The notes below the pieces were generated by a model. That model worked only from the letters and a program-made list of their open reading frames with translations, was not told the origin of the DNA and did no database searches. This document shows positions 52,601 to 61,691 of a stretch of DNA of 64,000 nt, one piece after another; position 1 is the stretch's first letter, and every line of letters starts with the position of its first letter. Source of the stretch: Coturnix japonica (lineage: Eukaryota > Chordata > Aves > Galliformes > Phasianidae). The DNA lies in NCBI RefSeq assembly GCF_001577835.2, contig NC_029518.1, forward strand, positions 34,527,462 through 34,591,461. The letters are read 5' to 3'. The translations under genes were made by a program, and so were the position numbers.

Positions 52601-55516
52601 AGTGACTGGTCTCAGCAAGACATGGGTAAAATACAGCTGGTGTATATTGAATGAAGTATTAGTTTGTGATGTAATAGCTGTAGATTTCTGTACTGAATCT
52701 GAACTTAGCATGCATATGATCATTATGTTATCTCCCTGTAGTAGTCCTGAATCTGTATGAGCAAAGGCTATACCATAAAATAACAATAGACTTTAATGTT
52801 GTCTACATTATGACCATGTATTTTTATACATATGGTCTTCAGTGAAGCAGCAGCTTTACTACCACTTGCCCATCCATATGAGTGATGTTTGTTTTTGTAG
52901 GTTCAAGCTCAGTTGACACAGATGGCCAAACAGAGTGGACTGATGTTCAGAAAAAGATCATACCCTGGAAACACAGTACTCCTAGTTCAGACCTGGACAT
53001 GGTACTGCAGGACCGTGCTGCTAAGCTTGGTAAATCAAACAGCAGACTGATTGTGGTGGCTTCACTTATTGATAAACCTACCAACTTAGGAGGTAAGCTT
53101 GAATGGCTGCTTCTGAACTTCTAGTGTAGACCTTGGAGCACAGGTGGCTAATAAGGATGAATGTGAAAAAGATAACATTCAGTATGTTGGTACTAGAAAA
53201 TTAGTGTAGTACTACCCAGAGAAAGAGATCATTATCCTGCAAAAACATGACAAATTAACTGTAGAATATGTGATTTGCAGCAATTTATTAAGTTGTGCTT
53301 GCTGTTGTCAGAAAAATAGGCCCACAAGCTGGTGTTGTCTGTGCTGCAGTGCAGCAATGTGCTGTTCTCCCAAGCCTTGTTTAACTGGTACTGGATTTAG
53401 AGCTTAAATGTGCTGTGCCATCTCTGTCTGTCCCCACCAAGGCTCTTACAGTCACCTGCTACTGTGTGATTAGCAGTGAAGCATGTTGCCAGATGTAGAG
53501 CTCTTACAATTTTCATCTTTCTGCTTAGTTACGAAAGCTCTTCTTTCTGGTAAGGTAGGTAGAAAGGAAGGTATAACCTTTTGAAACAGATCTAGAAAGT
53601 ACTGAAACTGATTTTTTCTTGTTCAGATTCTTTGTCCCTTTTTACTTGCTAAAATATCTTGGCTCAGCGTTTACACTGTTTTCTATGTAAAAACGACTTC
53701 AATTACCTTGCAGGTTTATGCCGTACAAGTGAAATATTTGGAGCATCTGCACTAGTTGTTGGCAGCCTTCATTACATACAGGACAAGCAGTTCCAGCATC
53801 TGAGCGTTTCTGCAGAGCAGTGGCTCCCCCTTGTTGAGGTGAATGGAAACTGTTTAGCAGCTCAGCAGTGTGCTGTAGCCTTCAATGCATCAAATACATA
53901 GTTCAGTATCTTACTGTTTCCTCCTGCAAAAAAATGAGCCTTTTTATTTAACAAGCTCCTGCTGTCATTTCTGATGCTTAAAATAGAGTATTTTGGAGTG
54001 ACCTTTAGAATCATAGAATCATAGAATTACCCAGGTTGGAAAAGACCTTGAAGATCATCAAGTCCAACCGCAGCCTAACCAGAACCCTACACTAAAAACC
54101 CTACACTAAATCATATCCCTGAGTACCACATCCAAACGGCTCTTAAACACAACCAGGGATGGCGATTCAACCACCTCCCTGGGCAGCCTATTCCAGTACT
54201 TAACTACCCTTTCTGTAAAGAAGTTCTTCCCAATATCCACCCTAAACTTGCCCTGGCGCAACTTGAGGCCATAAGGATCTTTGAGGTCACATTCAAGTGA
54301 ACCTGGTCAAGGCTTGTAGCTGTCAGAAGCACAGAAATTGCACTGCATTTATGGGGTAAATTTTTGTGACACTATGTGCCTTTTACCACTGAAGAACGTC
54401 AGTGATAAAACTCATTTGTGTATAAAAACTGGCCAAATAAATTGCTTTTCTTTATTTGAAGTAACTCAGACGCTTACAAGTGGCACTATTTAAATGCTTT
54501 TGCACTTGCCTACTTTTGCACAGGTGAAACCCTCTCAGCTTGTTGATTATTTACAGCAGAAGAAAACAGAAGGTTACACTGCTATTGGTGTGGAGCAGAC
54601 AGCCAAAAGTTATGATCTTACAGAATACTGCTTTCCAGAGAAGTCGCTGTTATTGCTGGGGTATGAACACGTGTCTTTTGTAAATCAACCTTACTGTCCA
54701 CTCTAATGCCCTTCTGTTACTTGTAGTCTGGTCATATCAAAATCAGGTGTTATTGGTTAAGGTGGAATTGTAACTGGAAGAGACTGGGGAAACAGCAAAG
54801 AGTTTGGCTTTGCTTGCTATGGAATATATATACGAATATGTAGTTTGTCTTCAGAATGTAGTTCTCATAATCACCTTGTCCTCTTCTAATTAAAAGCATA
54901 GCTTTAATTAATGAAAACCTTTGTTGTCTTCTGATGTGCTTGTTCTGAAGAGGTGAAACACTGCAGGACACTGGTGAGCTTGACATTCCCTCACACAGAG
55001 ACCTCAGCACAAGTAGGCAGCTGAGTTACAGCTGCTTTTTGCAGTGTATGGATAGTTCAAAATGAAGGCAGGGAGGGAGTCCTAGTGCTGGGCATTCAGC
55101 TATTGCTGGCCCAGTGAAATACAGATGAAATGCTCTATTGGTTTTCCTATATTCCAGCTCATTCAGGTTGCACATTCAGGTTTTCTGATTCAGCAATACA
55201 TCATTGCTTCACAAAAAAATAACAACTTGTGCTCATATTTAAGGGCTGACAATTTTCCAAATAGTATTTAATTGCTATTGTGACCCCTCACATCTGCTTT
55301 CTGGAACACCTGTCTTCTCCCAGCCATAATCACTGTTTCTTCTTCGTTAGGAACGAACATGAAGGAATCCCAGCAAACCTCATTCACCACCTGGACGTCT
55401 GTGTGGAAATTCCACAGCAGGGGATTATTCGGTCACTCAATGTTCATGTAAGTGGAGCTCTGCTGATCTGGGAATACACAAGGCAACAAGTGATCAAGCA
55501 CAAACAACAAAAGTAA
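27831..55516 (+). CDS. TARBP1: TARBP1, tRNA guanosine-2'-O-methyltransferase (complete, 30 coding exons)
   Basis: This is a SpoU/TrmH (SPOUT-class) RNA ribose 2'-O-methyltransferase, the vertebrate counterpart of yeast Trm3, which makes Gm18 in tRNA; it was first named as a TAR RNA-binding protein. I joined exons 27831-28659, 29622-29719, 30599-30668, 31243-31391, 31915-31967, 32522-32619, 33292-33427, 34357-34453, 35767-35856, 36837-36975, 38535-38631, 38926-39101, 41314-41411, 41823-41984, 43081-43274, 43982-44240, 44316-44504, 46594-46793, 46937-47008, 47872-47992, 48577-48687, 49892-50041, 50553-50639, 51397-51593, 51950-52031, 52454-52625, 52901-53092, 53714-53838, 54524-54660 and 55351-55516. 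The total is 4,746 nt, 1,581 codons plus TAA, close to human TARBP1 (about 1,620). Phase is kept across all 29 junctions, and the translation follows human TARBP1 as I remember it along its length. Every intron is GT-AG except the one after exon 25 (GC-AG). No disabling change was seen. Confidence 0.96.
28924..29370 (-). repeat. CR1 LINE in TARBP1 intron 1
   Basis: It reads as reverse-complement CR1: CAAAGGACTTTCTCAG near the 3' end, GGGTGGGACATCCACC, CAGTGCTTCACCACCCTCAC, AAACCATTTCCCCCTGTCC, CCCCTTTAGATATTGAAGG and CAGGCTGAGCAGCCCCAA. It is the longest CR1 in the window (about 450 bp). Confidence 0.95.
29622..36975 (+). CDS. TARBP1: TARBP1 exons 2-10: N-terminal helical-repeat body
   Basis: Nine exons encode residues of about 277 to 586. 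Recognisable conserved blocks are [16 protein letters not shown] (exon 2), [17 protein letters not shown] (exon 4), [14 protein letters not shown] (exon 5), the [12 protein letters not shown] stretch (exon 7) and [17 protein letters not shown] (exon 8). The composition fits the HEAT/ARM-like alpha-solenoid expected for this family; no catalytic motif is present. Exon 6 starts at 32522 rather than at an earlier AG because only that acceptor completes the Arg codon split from exon 5 and restores the LQKF..YL..LLPEE block. Confidence 0.92.
34617..34732 (-). repeat. CR1 LINE fragment in TARBP1 intron 8
   Basis: The stretch TCTGGCCTGACCTTGAATG, GGGACATCCACCTCC, CTGGGCAGCCTGTTGCAGTG and CTTCACTGCTCTTAACATT matches reverse-complement CR1 internal 3' sequence; both ends are missing. 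Confidence 0.85.
35081..35363 (+). repeat. CR1 LINE 3' end in TARBP1 intron 8
   Basis: Forward CR1 includes GGCCTCAAGTTGCTCCAGGG, AAACACTTCTTTACAGAAAG, GGAGGTGGTTGAATCACC, GCGGTTGGACTTGATGATCT, CTTTTCCAACCTCAG and TATTCTATGAT. By eye it is about 85-90% alike to the inverted copy at 54008-54286. Confidence 0.96.
35500..35570 (+). repeat. Short CR1 3'-end fragment
   Basis: GGTGTTGGAACTAGATAACCTGT followed by CCCTCCCAACTCAAACCATTG fits the CR1 tail. It sits just after the longer CR1 at 35081-35363. Confidence 0.65.
36479..36510. repeat. (TA)n microsatellite in TARBP1 intron 9
   Basis: Alternating TA is interrupted once by GC in the middle (TATATGCATATA), giving a fully self-complementary AT stretch. 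Confidence 0.95.
38535..47992 (+). CDS. TARBP1: TARBP1 exons 11-20: central body
   Basis: Ten exons encode the middle of the protein, which is helical with no known catalytic motif. Conserved blocks include [12 protein letters not shown] (exon 11), [12 protein letters not shown] (exon 12), [12 protein letters not shown] (exon 13), [19 protein letters not shown] (exon 16), [16 protein letters not shown] (exon 17), [12 protein letters not shown]-like ([12 protein letters not shown] here, exon 18) and [19 protein letters not shown] (exon 20). Exons 14 and 15 are the most divergent from the human protein. Intron 16 is very short (75 bp, 44241-44315) and intron 18 is 143 bp; the others are longer. 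Confidence 0.92.
42207..42222. repeat. A16 run in TARBP1 intron 14
   Basis: A plain adenine homopolymer with no recognisable element in front of it. Confidence 0.9.
46266..46492 (-). repeat. CR1 LINE fragment in TARBP1 intron 17
   Basis: Reverse-complement CR1 includes CAGAATGGCTTAGGTTGGAC, CCATCCAACCCTGCCTTGAG, CACCTCCAGGAATGGGGCAT, GCCAGTGCTTCACTGG and CTTCCTAACATCTAATCTGA. Confidence 0.92.
48577..52625 (+). CDS. TARBP1: TARBP1 exons 21-26: distal body before the methyltransferase domain
   Basis: Six exons carry strongly conserved helical blocks: [17 protein letters not shown] (exon 21), [17 protein letters not shown] (exon 22), [20 protein letters not shown] (exon 24), [17 protein letters not shown] (exon 25) and [14 protein letters not shown] (exon 26). 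Exon 24 ends at 51593 and exon 25 starts at 51950, sharing a Gly codon. Exon 25 ends at 52031 after CTAGAG and is followed by GCAAGT, so its intron is GC-AG. Exon 26 begins at 52454 after TTGCAG. Confidence 0.93.
49218..49282. repeat. 14-bp inverted repeat with flanking direct repeats, TARBP1 intron 21
   Basis: ATTGTATCCATGAG (49218-49231) is perfectly inverted as CTCATGGATACAAT (49250-49263) around an 18-base loop. The loop and right flank hold further copies of an ATTGGATACAA-like unit. No known transposon family was recognised. Confidence 0.85.
49571..49733 (+). repeat. CR1 LINE 3' end in TARBP1 intron 21
   Basis: GTGGAACAAGCTGCCCAGG, GGTTGTGGAGTCTCCTTCTC, TTCAAGACCTGCCTGGAC, GGGGGTTGGACTCGACGATC and GGTCCCTTCTAATGC are typical of a CR1 tail. 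It is the best-preserved short copy here. Confidence 0.95.
51050..51096 (+). repeat. Possible CR1 tail in TARBP1 intron 23
   Basis: TTTTGGAGGTATTTTCCAACC followed by TTGATTCTACAGTTCTG resembles the last 40 bases of CR1. It is too short for certainty. Confidence 0.45.
52032..52453 (+). other. TARBP1 intron 25, GC-AG type
   Basis: Exon 25 ends ..CTAGAG and the intron opens GCAAGT, then closes with TTGCAG before ACGATC of exon 26. The flanking bases give the strong AG|GCAAGT context typical of GC-AG introns. The joined protein (..[13 protein letters not shown]..) follows the family sequence without a gap, and no GT donor nearby keeps the frame and the conserved residues. Confidence 0.88.
52901..55516 (+). 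CDS. TARBP1: TARBP1 exons 27-30: SpoU/TrmH methyltransferase domain
   Basis: These four exons encode the SPOUT catalytic domain. Motif 1 is N1437-LGGLC-R1443-T, joined across exons 27 and 28. Motif 2 is the G1527-NEHEG segment, joined across exons 29 and 30. Motif 3 is [17 protein letters not shown] at about 1547-1563, with the conserved Ser1555 and Asn1557. In this fold the three motifs form the knotted AdoMet site, and the motif 1 Arg is the expected catalytic residue. All key residues are present, so the enzyme should be active. The protein ends with a lysine- and glutamine-rich tail and TAA at 55514-55516. Confidence 0.97.
54008..54286 (-). repeat. CR1 LINE 3' end in TARBP1 intron 28
   Basis: It starts with the doubled AATCATAGAATCATAGAAT terminal repeat, then GTTGGAAAAGACCTTGAAG, CAAGTCCAACCGCAGCC, GGTTGAATC-complement and CAACTTGAGGCCAT. 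A 13-bp unit (ACCCTACACTAAA) is duplicated inside it. Confidence 0.97.
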
Positions 55517-55720
55517 ATGCCAAGAGTTTCGTGCCTTACAGTACATCTAGGTGGCTTCTTACGGTGCTACAGCATGGGATTCTGAAGAGAAAGATACAAC
55601 TCAGGGCAAATGAGGACTCTTACATTTTGCATGTTTCGTTTGCTGCAGTTCAGAGTGGTTTTTAAATGCCTTAATACCTGACCTCCCTAAATAAAACTGT
55701 TGCATTGGTAGTAAATCCCA
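55517..55720 (+). terminator. TARBP1 3' UTR with AATAAA at 55690-55695
   Basis: A canonical AATAAA lies about 175 bp after the TARBP1 stop, followed by a T/G-rich stretch (TTTATGTTGTATGTGGTGTG) that fits a downstream element. A second AATAAA occurs at 55898-55903. The expected 3' end is therefore within roughly 400 bp of the stop codon. Confidence 0.75.
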
Positions 55721-55904
55721 TTTATGTTGTATGTGGTGTGTACTTTGAAATACCTGGCCAGTGACAAATGTGAATGACATACTTACACTATCACCACTTC
55801 CTTTTGACAAGGAAGCAAAGTCGGAAAAGCTTTATTGGGGAAAGTTAATCCACTTAAGGAAAAAAAAAAAAGCACTTTTCCATGTTCTAAAAAGAACAAT
55901 AAAT

Positions 55905-56196
55905 GCTATCACAGAATCATTTATTCTTGCAAACAGTGACTGGAGTTACAAACTCTAAGCCTTGGGTTTGTGAACAGCCCTGCACTGTATTCCTTTATCT
56001 CATACCCATAAAAAGCTGTCCATGACCATCTTTTTTTCAGCAGATGGGTGAGGCCTTGCATTGCATTGCAGCAGCAGTCTGCATTTCAGGAGGATGGGTT
56101 ACCAGTTCTTGAACTCCAGAGGTTGTGTTGCTTTCTGCTGCTTCTTCTGGCCACACATCTGTGCTGGGTAGTTGCACTTCAACAAGCACACAGTAC
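55905..56196 (-). terminator. COA6 3' UTR with AATAAA (minus) at 55920-55925
   Basis: The plus strand reads TTTATT at 55920-55925, a canonical poly(A) signal on the minus strand about 270 bases after the COA6 stop. No nearer AATAAA was seen. With the TARBP1 signals at 55690 and 55898, the two convergent transcripts end close together or overlap slightly. Confidence 0.6.
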
Positions 56197-56914
56197 CTAA
56201 GACTTTCCAGCAGTTTCTGTAGGATGAAACCCTTCAGATTCCAGCTTCTCTTTGTATTTTAAAAAATCCCTTCTTTTGTCGAAGTATTTAACCTGTTGAA
56301 AAAGGAGAAACAAGCTCATGTTCAGCTATAATTAGCAATATGAGGGCCCTTGGTACATGGTAGCAGGACTGGGCCATAGGTGGTCTTGCCCCTCATGTTT
56401 GTAAAAGCAGCCCTTGTGCCTTTCTCTTCTGTGTGAGGAAGCAGCTTTTCCATGTAATTTCCCAGCCCCAGTGCCCTCAAAGCACTGCACCTTGGTGTGC
56501 CTGGAGCACAACTGCAGCATTCCGTCATTGCAGCCGCTGGCCATGAAGATGCTCAGAGGGCTGGAGCACCTCTGCTATGAAGGCTGAGGGAGGCAGCTCT
56601 GGGCAGAGCTCAGCGCGGCCTTCTGCTCCTCGAGGGGAGCTTAGAGGCAGAAAACGGACCGACCTTTTTATACGTGCACACAGGAACAGGAGGCGGGTTG
56701 TGGCCTTAACCCAACAGAGGGGAGCAGCCCCCTGCCCGCGCCGCCCCGCCCCGCCCGCTGTGCTCACCCACTGCTGCGGACACAGGGACTCGAATGACCG
56801 CCTCAGCTTCTCGCAGCGCGGCGCGTCCTCCGTGTGCGTGTCCAGGCACCGCCAGAACTCGTCCCGTGCCGCCCAGCACGCCTTCCTCTCCTCCATGGTC
56901 GGGGCCGCCATCAT
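56197..56914 (-). CDS. COA6: COA6, cytochrome c oxidase assembly factor 6
   Basis: COA6 is a small twin-cysteine protein of the mitochondrial intermembrane space that works with SCO1/SCO2 in delivering copper to the CuA site of COX2 during complex IV assembly. I read two exons on the minus strand, 56914-56768 and 56292-56197, joined GT-AG in phase 0, giving 80 residues (human short form 79). Cys13-x9-Cys23 and Cys34-x10-Cys45 form the family's CX9C/CX10C pair. Exon 1 ends ..CPQQW and exon 2 continues VKYFDKRRDFLKYKEK, then GFHPTETAGKS and TAG. Translation can start at either of two adjacent Met codons (56914 or 56911); the second matches the human start. No in-frame ATG lies upstream. COA6 converges on TARBP1, as in mammals. 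Confidence 0.95.
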
Positions 56915-57020
56915 TCCGATCCGGCCCACACCGGCAGCGAAGGTCAGGAGCGCGGAAGCGGCGCAGTGCGCATGCACCGGCCGACACGGGAAGGCGGGGC
57001 GGCGGGAAGGGCCTCAGGGA
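56570..57020. promoter_or_regulatory. CpG island and promoter of COA6
   Basis: GC- and CpG-rich DNA spans COA6 exon 1 and its upstream flank. Three factor-type sites are visible: an NRF1-like TGCGCATGCA at 56967-56976, an ETS/GABP-type CGGAAG at 56953-56958, and a YY1-like AATGATGGCGGC (minus) at 56904-56915 overlapping the start codons. No TATA box is seen. These factors commonly act together at nuclear genes for respiratory proteins. Confidence 0.75.
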
Positions 57021-57029
57021 GCGGGGTGT

Positions 57030-57245
57030 TAAACAGGAGCTACGTGCCTGCCCTCCCTGGGCAGTGCATTCCAGTGCCTGGCCATCCTGTCTGAGAAGTA
57101 ATACTTCCTAATGTCCAGCCTGAATCTCCCCTGCCATTGAAACCATTCCCTCCTATCACTAATGACACGAGGCTGACCCCCAGCTCACTACAACCTCTGG
57201 GTTCTGGGAATCTCCCCATTCTACAAACAGACTGCAATTCACAAA
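57030..57245 (-). repeat. CR1 LINE fragment upstream of COA6
   Basis: Reverse-complement CR1 includes CTGGGCAGTGCATTCCAGTG, TTCCTAATGTCCAGCCTGAA, AAACCATTCCCTCCTATCAC and ATGACACGAGGCTGACCCCC. It starts at the very edge of the COA6 CpG island. Confidence 0.9.
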
Positions 57246-58837
57246 GCTATTTTGATGGAAGAAGGACAGTCATGAGTCTCCTTTGAATGCCTTCAAATGT
57301 GGCATGTTACACACTGGAATGTAAGAAAGGATTTCTGCTTCTCACAGAGACTGAAACGCATCCTACAATTTCCTATCATTTCAGTAGAGCTTAAGTGTGC
57401 TGTATTGGATGGGTTTGCCTTTACATGCACAAAGGCAATGTTTCTCTCATACATGGTGGATATTTGTTTCAGGTATCAGTACCAACATTCCTAGGAGCCA
57501 AACTAGCAAGTAACATGCCTTTGGTCATATCAAGAATCACACAAGTAGAGATGGTTTTGTTTATGCTTTAGGAAAGCAATTAGAATGTATCATTGACCAA
57601 AAATCAAAAGAACAATATTATACACCTTCCTGCATGTGCCCTCCAGGCTGGAGTCATCAAGGACTTGGCAGGTTCAGAAGACAAAGGAACAGCAATATCT
57701 TCTGCTGGGAGACTGCAGATCTGAGTTTGCTGGCCCATTGTGTATGATAGTGGCTACCAGGGCAGAAAGACAAAGCTGAAGCTCACATCTTTAAGTCCTT
57801 GCCAATCCTGCTGCTTTTGGTACCAGCAGAAGCTGCATTTGGTGTAAATAATCTGTGTGAGTAAAAGGAAAGGCCACCCTCCCCTATGGAAAGGAGGAAG
57901 GGAGCAAGTCTCAAGTCTCTCAATTGTCCTTTTGTACTCAATGGAGCCTTAAGGATGAGCCACTTCCCACAATCTCAATTTGGTCCTTTTTTGAGAGAAC
58001 AGCAAGCATTGCACTCAACTTTCTGAAGTTTCCAATAAGTCTCATTGCAGAGATTGTATTTGACAGGTTCTTAAGTACAGTACTAATACAACTTCTGCAG
58101 CTTCCCTAGTTCCAGACTTCTAGTTCTCCTTTAAAAGATTCACTCTTCATTACTGACAAGCACACTGGTTGCATCTTAGCATGTCTGTGATATGCATGGA
58201 GAAATGCTGATGGACACTCTCTTTAGAAAAAACATGAGCATAGAAAGATGGATAATATATTCTACCCCAATGGAGTTTCAGGTAGAAGAGGCTTTTTAAT
58301 CTTTGGAAACTTTAGTTTGATCTACTGGTCCTATCCTTAGGAACATGATTTCCTTTTAAAAGAAGATTTTCAGGCTGTAGGAGGGCATCCATTCAATTAT
58401 TCTTTCATTTCACTTTCAAAAGTTCCTTAAGTTCTCTTTTTAATTTCCTTTTCTGATGTTCAAAGACTTTAAATAAGATGCAGGCTGTTACAGAAGAGCC
58501 CTAAAACATAGCAGCTAATGAAGCAAATCTACTTGTTTCTCTTCTAATAGTAGTGAGCTAATTAAACTTGTCCATCAAAATCCATTACAGCTGGCTGTCT
58601 CTGCAAGGACAGCTTGCACAGGGACCAGATTAAGGCAGCTTCTCAGCCTTAGCCTTTGCCAGGGAGCATCTCAACTTAGGAGGCATAAAAGACTCAAAGC
58701 ACTGGTCCCAGGCTCAGGTTGTGGTGCTGTCTTGCAGAGATGTATTCAGCCCCAGCAGCAGGACTGAATCACTGTGCTTTTGAGATTGCACACTATACTT
58801 TGGTCTGTGAGGCAAGCAGGAGACCCTGCCAACTGCA

Positions 58838-58932
58838 ACCTGATCTAGCTGTAAGCATCCCTGTTCATTGCAGGGCAGTTGGACTGCATGACTGTTAAAG
58901 GTCCCTTCTGACTCAAATGATTCTACTACCTC
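58838..58932 (+). repeat. CR1 LINE 3'-end fragment
   Basis: ACCTGATCTAGCTGTAAGC, GCAGGGCAGTTGGACTGCAT and AAAGGTCCCTTCTGACTC, followed by an ATGATTCTAC end, match the CR1 tail. Confidence 0.88.
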
Positions 58933-59821
58933 AGCCCTGATCTCCAAGGTACTAAGTGTATCCAGTATATCCTTTACTGGTCCCAGATCAAAAAGTTTCA
59001 GTCTTGCCCTCACCTGAAAGCTGACCCAGGGGCACCAAGCGCCTTCCCAGGAGATCTTTCCCTTCCTATACCTTGTTCCTCTAGTAGGATCCAATGACTC
59101 CAGTTCCTGTAATTCTTCAGCTTCAAAGCTGTGAAGTTTTGGCACTTAAAGACACATACCCATACGGATGTGCTGCTTTCTTGACATCCTCCTAGTTACA
59201 CTCCAGGCTTTGCTGTCTGGAAAGTTTCACTGAGCATCTGCCTGCCCTCAAGCCAGGTGTTCAGTGCAAGATGTTGCCTGGAGAAATACAGGTCAGATCA
59301 TCTGGTTGATTTGCCTGCGTGTAGTTCAGAGCAGCTTAAAATGGGTAAATCTAGTTTGCACAAGAAAGATACTATAATAAACTGCTGATAGAAATCCCAG
59401 TCTTCACCTCTGTATAGGCTGCTCTCTGGAAGGATAAAGCAGCTGAAGCAGTATCAGCTGCATTTGGTACCTCAGAGTTCTACTGACGCTGCTGGCCATT
59501 GCAGTGCCATGAACTCCCCTGTGATCTATGCTGGATGTTAACAAGTCTTTACTAAATGCACATTCAGTGCAGTTCTTAACACCATTCCGAGCATTTCTGA
59601 TTGTCTTTTGGACAGCACAATAAAACGGAGTGCAAAGATGACAAAGAATGCTACTTATTGGGATAATGGAAAGTAGAAGGACTAACACACTTGTTCTCGG
59701 CCTCACCTCAAGGGAGCTTGGGGAGAGGTATGGGATGCTCTGAGGGTGACTGTAACTATCAGGAAGATCAACTCAATGGAAAGGCATTACAGGAGATACA
59801 ATAACAAAGGAAGGATAACAG

Positions 59822-59882
59822 GAGGACAGTTGGACTAAATGATCTTGTAGGCCCTTTCCAACCTTGTGATTCTATAATTCTA
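59822..59882 (+). repeat. CR1 LINE 3'-end fragment
   Basis: ACAGTTGGACTAAATGATCT, GGCCCTTTCCAACC and TGATTCTATAATTCTA match the CR1 tail. The 5' limit is uncertain and could lie further left. Confidence 0.85.
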
Positions 59883-60279
59883 GGAACTAGCACAAGAGAA
59901 AGGTGCTACAAAGGAAAAGTACTCACCCATCTCTGAAGACAGAGGCCCAGAAGAGAAAGATCTCCAACCAGATACCCTTCCCCAGCAGCAGTCAGCCCTT
60001 AAATGAGGTCTAAGAGAGATGCAGCCCGGCTCCACCCCTTCTGCTCACACAGCTGAATTGCCTTCACCTGTGCTCCCAGGGCTGAGCGGGTCCTTTCCCC
60101 AGGTGCTCAATCAGTGGTTCAGGCTGTGACTCAACAGTTACCATGCAGTGGCTAAATGATACACCCAAAGATGCAGTATGTTGGAAGCTGGGAGCTTTGA
60201 GATCAAGCCTCTTCACACCAGTTATTAGCACTAATTAGCATTAGTGGTACAGTCAAGAGAGGGAAACAGCACCGCCTGA

Positions 60280-61691
60280 AGCCGAGTTTAAAATCTTTTA
60301 TTATTTAGCTTTGCCAAACAGATAATGGAATCTGAAGTTGAATTGCTAAAATGTTTTGAAGTGGATGCCACCCCTGCCCGCAACAAAGAGGGCCTCGGTG
60401 GCAGCAGAGACCCTTAGGCTATGGCAGCAGTTCAAAGGAACACTTCTCATTTTGTATGCAACAATGTAAACTTCAAAAATAGTAAACTATAACCTTTCTC
60501 CCTCCCCTCCCCCCCCCCCCTTTTTTTTCTTTACATAGCATGTGATCTATCACAGATAGAAATTTAATGGCGAACCAAAATCGCGTAAGTAAACATCCTG
60601 GTGCTTACAAGTTTCATAAAAAGTGTTACATTTGATGTAAATATATTACATTTTTAACTCTTAACACTCACAATTATGGAGTAAAGCAACTGGTGATTCA
60701 CCCCTTAGTTTGTGTTCTCAGACCGTACATCAGCAACCCATGCTCTTGTCTGCTCTGTTGTTCATTTTCAGTCTGATTTTCCCACACATGACCAAGACTT
60801 CCCTTCCTCACACTAATGTTAATCAAGTGCAACTCCACACAGGGGTAAAACCTGTGCAAGCAAAACAAGAACCAGGCCCCCCTGCAGCTCCTGGAGCCTG
60901 GGCATGTCTTGGTGCCAGTGGGACCTTGGGCTGCCTGGGGCTGCAACTGTGAGCCCGCAGCACTGCCACTCACAGCAGAGCCTGGTTCTCCACGGATAAA
61001 GACAAGAGTTCTGTAGAAGGCACTGGATTTCTCTTGCATGATTCTAAACGTGAACTACATCCATGTGCAGTACAAGGAGATCTGGGCTCTGGACTGCTTT
61101 CCCGCTAGTACTTTAGTGCAAGTGCTTTTAGTACTTGAATTTTCTACCGGTTCCAGCACAGCACGCGCTCAGCTACGCAAAGTCATTTCCATCCTTCCTT
61201 CCTTCTACTCTCCCCCCATCTTCCTGTCCCCCAAAAGATTCCCTTTTGGTTCCATTTCAAACTTTCAGAGTATAGCTCTGGCCAAAAATAAACACGTGAT
61301 GTAGCATAGCATTAGTTTCTTTTAAATCACAGTGTGCAATGCATCGTTCGGTACCTAATGCACAGAATGTCTGCCCCGCTTCTCATGAAAACCATTCTTT
61401 AAAATAACCTATGCAAATATATTTCGACTATATGTTACATTCATTTAAAAAGAGAAGAGAGGTTCTTGGTTTGCAGTCCTTTTTTTCTTTTCAGTGTACT
61501 ACTTAAGTGAAAGGTCTGATGTGAAAAAGGTACAAGCAAACTGGACATGCCAAGACTCGATGCCTTAGATGGTGATCATATCAAAACTGTACAGGTATGT
61601 ACACCCTGGTGGTCAGGTGTGCTTCTTCCCAAGAAAAGACCTTTGCGTCATCGCGTGGAAGGTAACCACAGAGTTTTGGTAAAAAGAGCAT
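60280..61691 (-). other. Probable SLC35F3 3' UTR
   Basis: The first clear minus-strand AATAAA after the stop is at 60297-60302 (plus TTTATT), implying a 3' UTR of about 1.4 kb. The interval has no convincing open frame and no recognisable transposon. It includes a C-run followed by a T-run at about 60493-60532. The extent is inferred from the signal alone. Confidence 0.5.
60493..60532. repeat. Pyrimidine tract (C-run then T-run)
   Basis: A mixed CT stretch passes into about a dozen C and then eight T. On the SLC35F3 transcript strand it reads as A-run then G-run inside the presumed 3' UTR. Confidence 0.85.

Larger units (their letters stand above)
57246..60279. other. Intergenic between COA6 and SLC35F3
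   Basis: Two CR1 tails lie at 58838-58932 and 59822-59882; the rest is unique. A minus-strand open frame from 59145 down to the CR1 is unrecognised. No RNA gene or promoter is evident. Confidence 0.5.

Noticed and set aside
56915-56977. N-terminal extension of COA6
   Set aside because: The frame is open upstream, but there is no in-frame ATG; the only candidate is a GTG that lies inside the NRF1-like site, so it is probably promoter rather than message.
58714-58934. C-terminal half of the 143-codon minus-strand frame
   Set aside because: This part overlaps the reverse complement of a CR1 tail (58838-58932), so the apparent protein there is repeat-derived.
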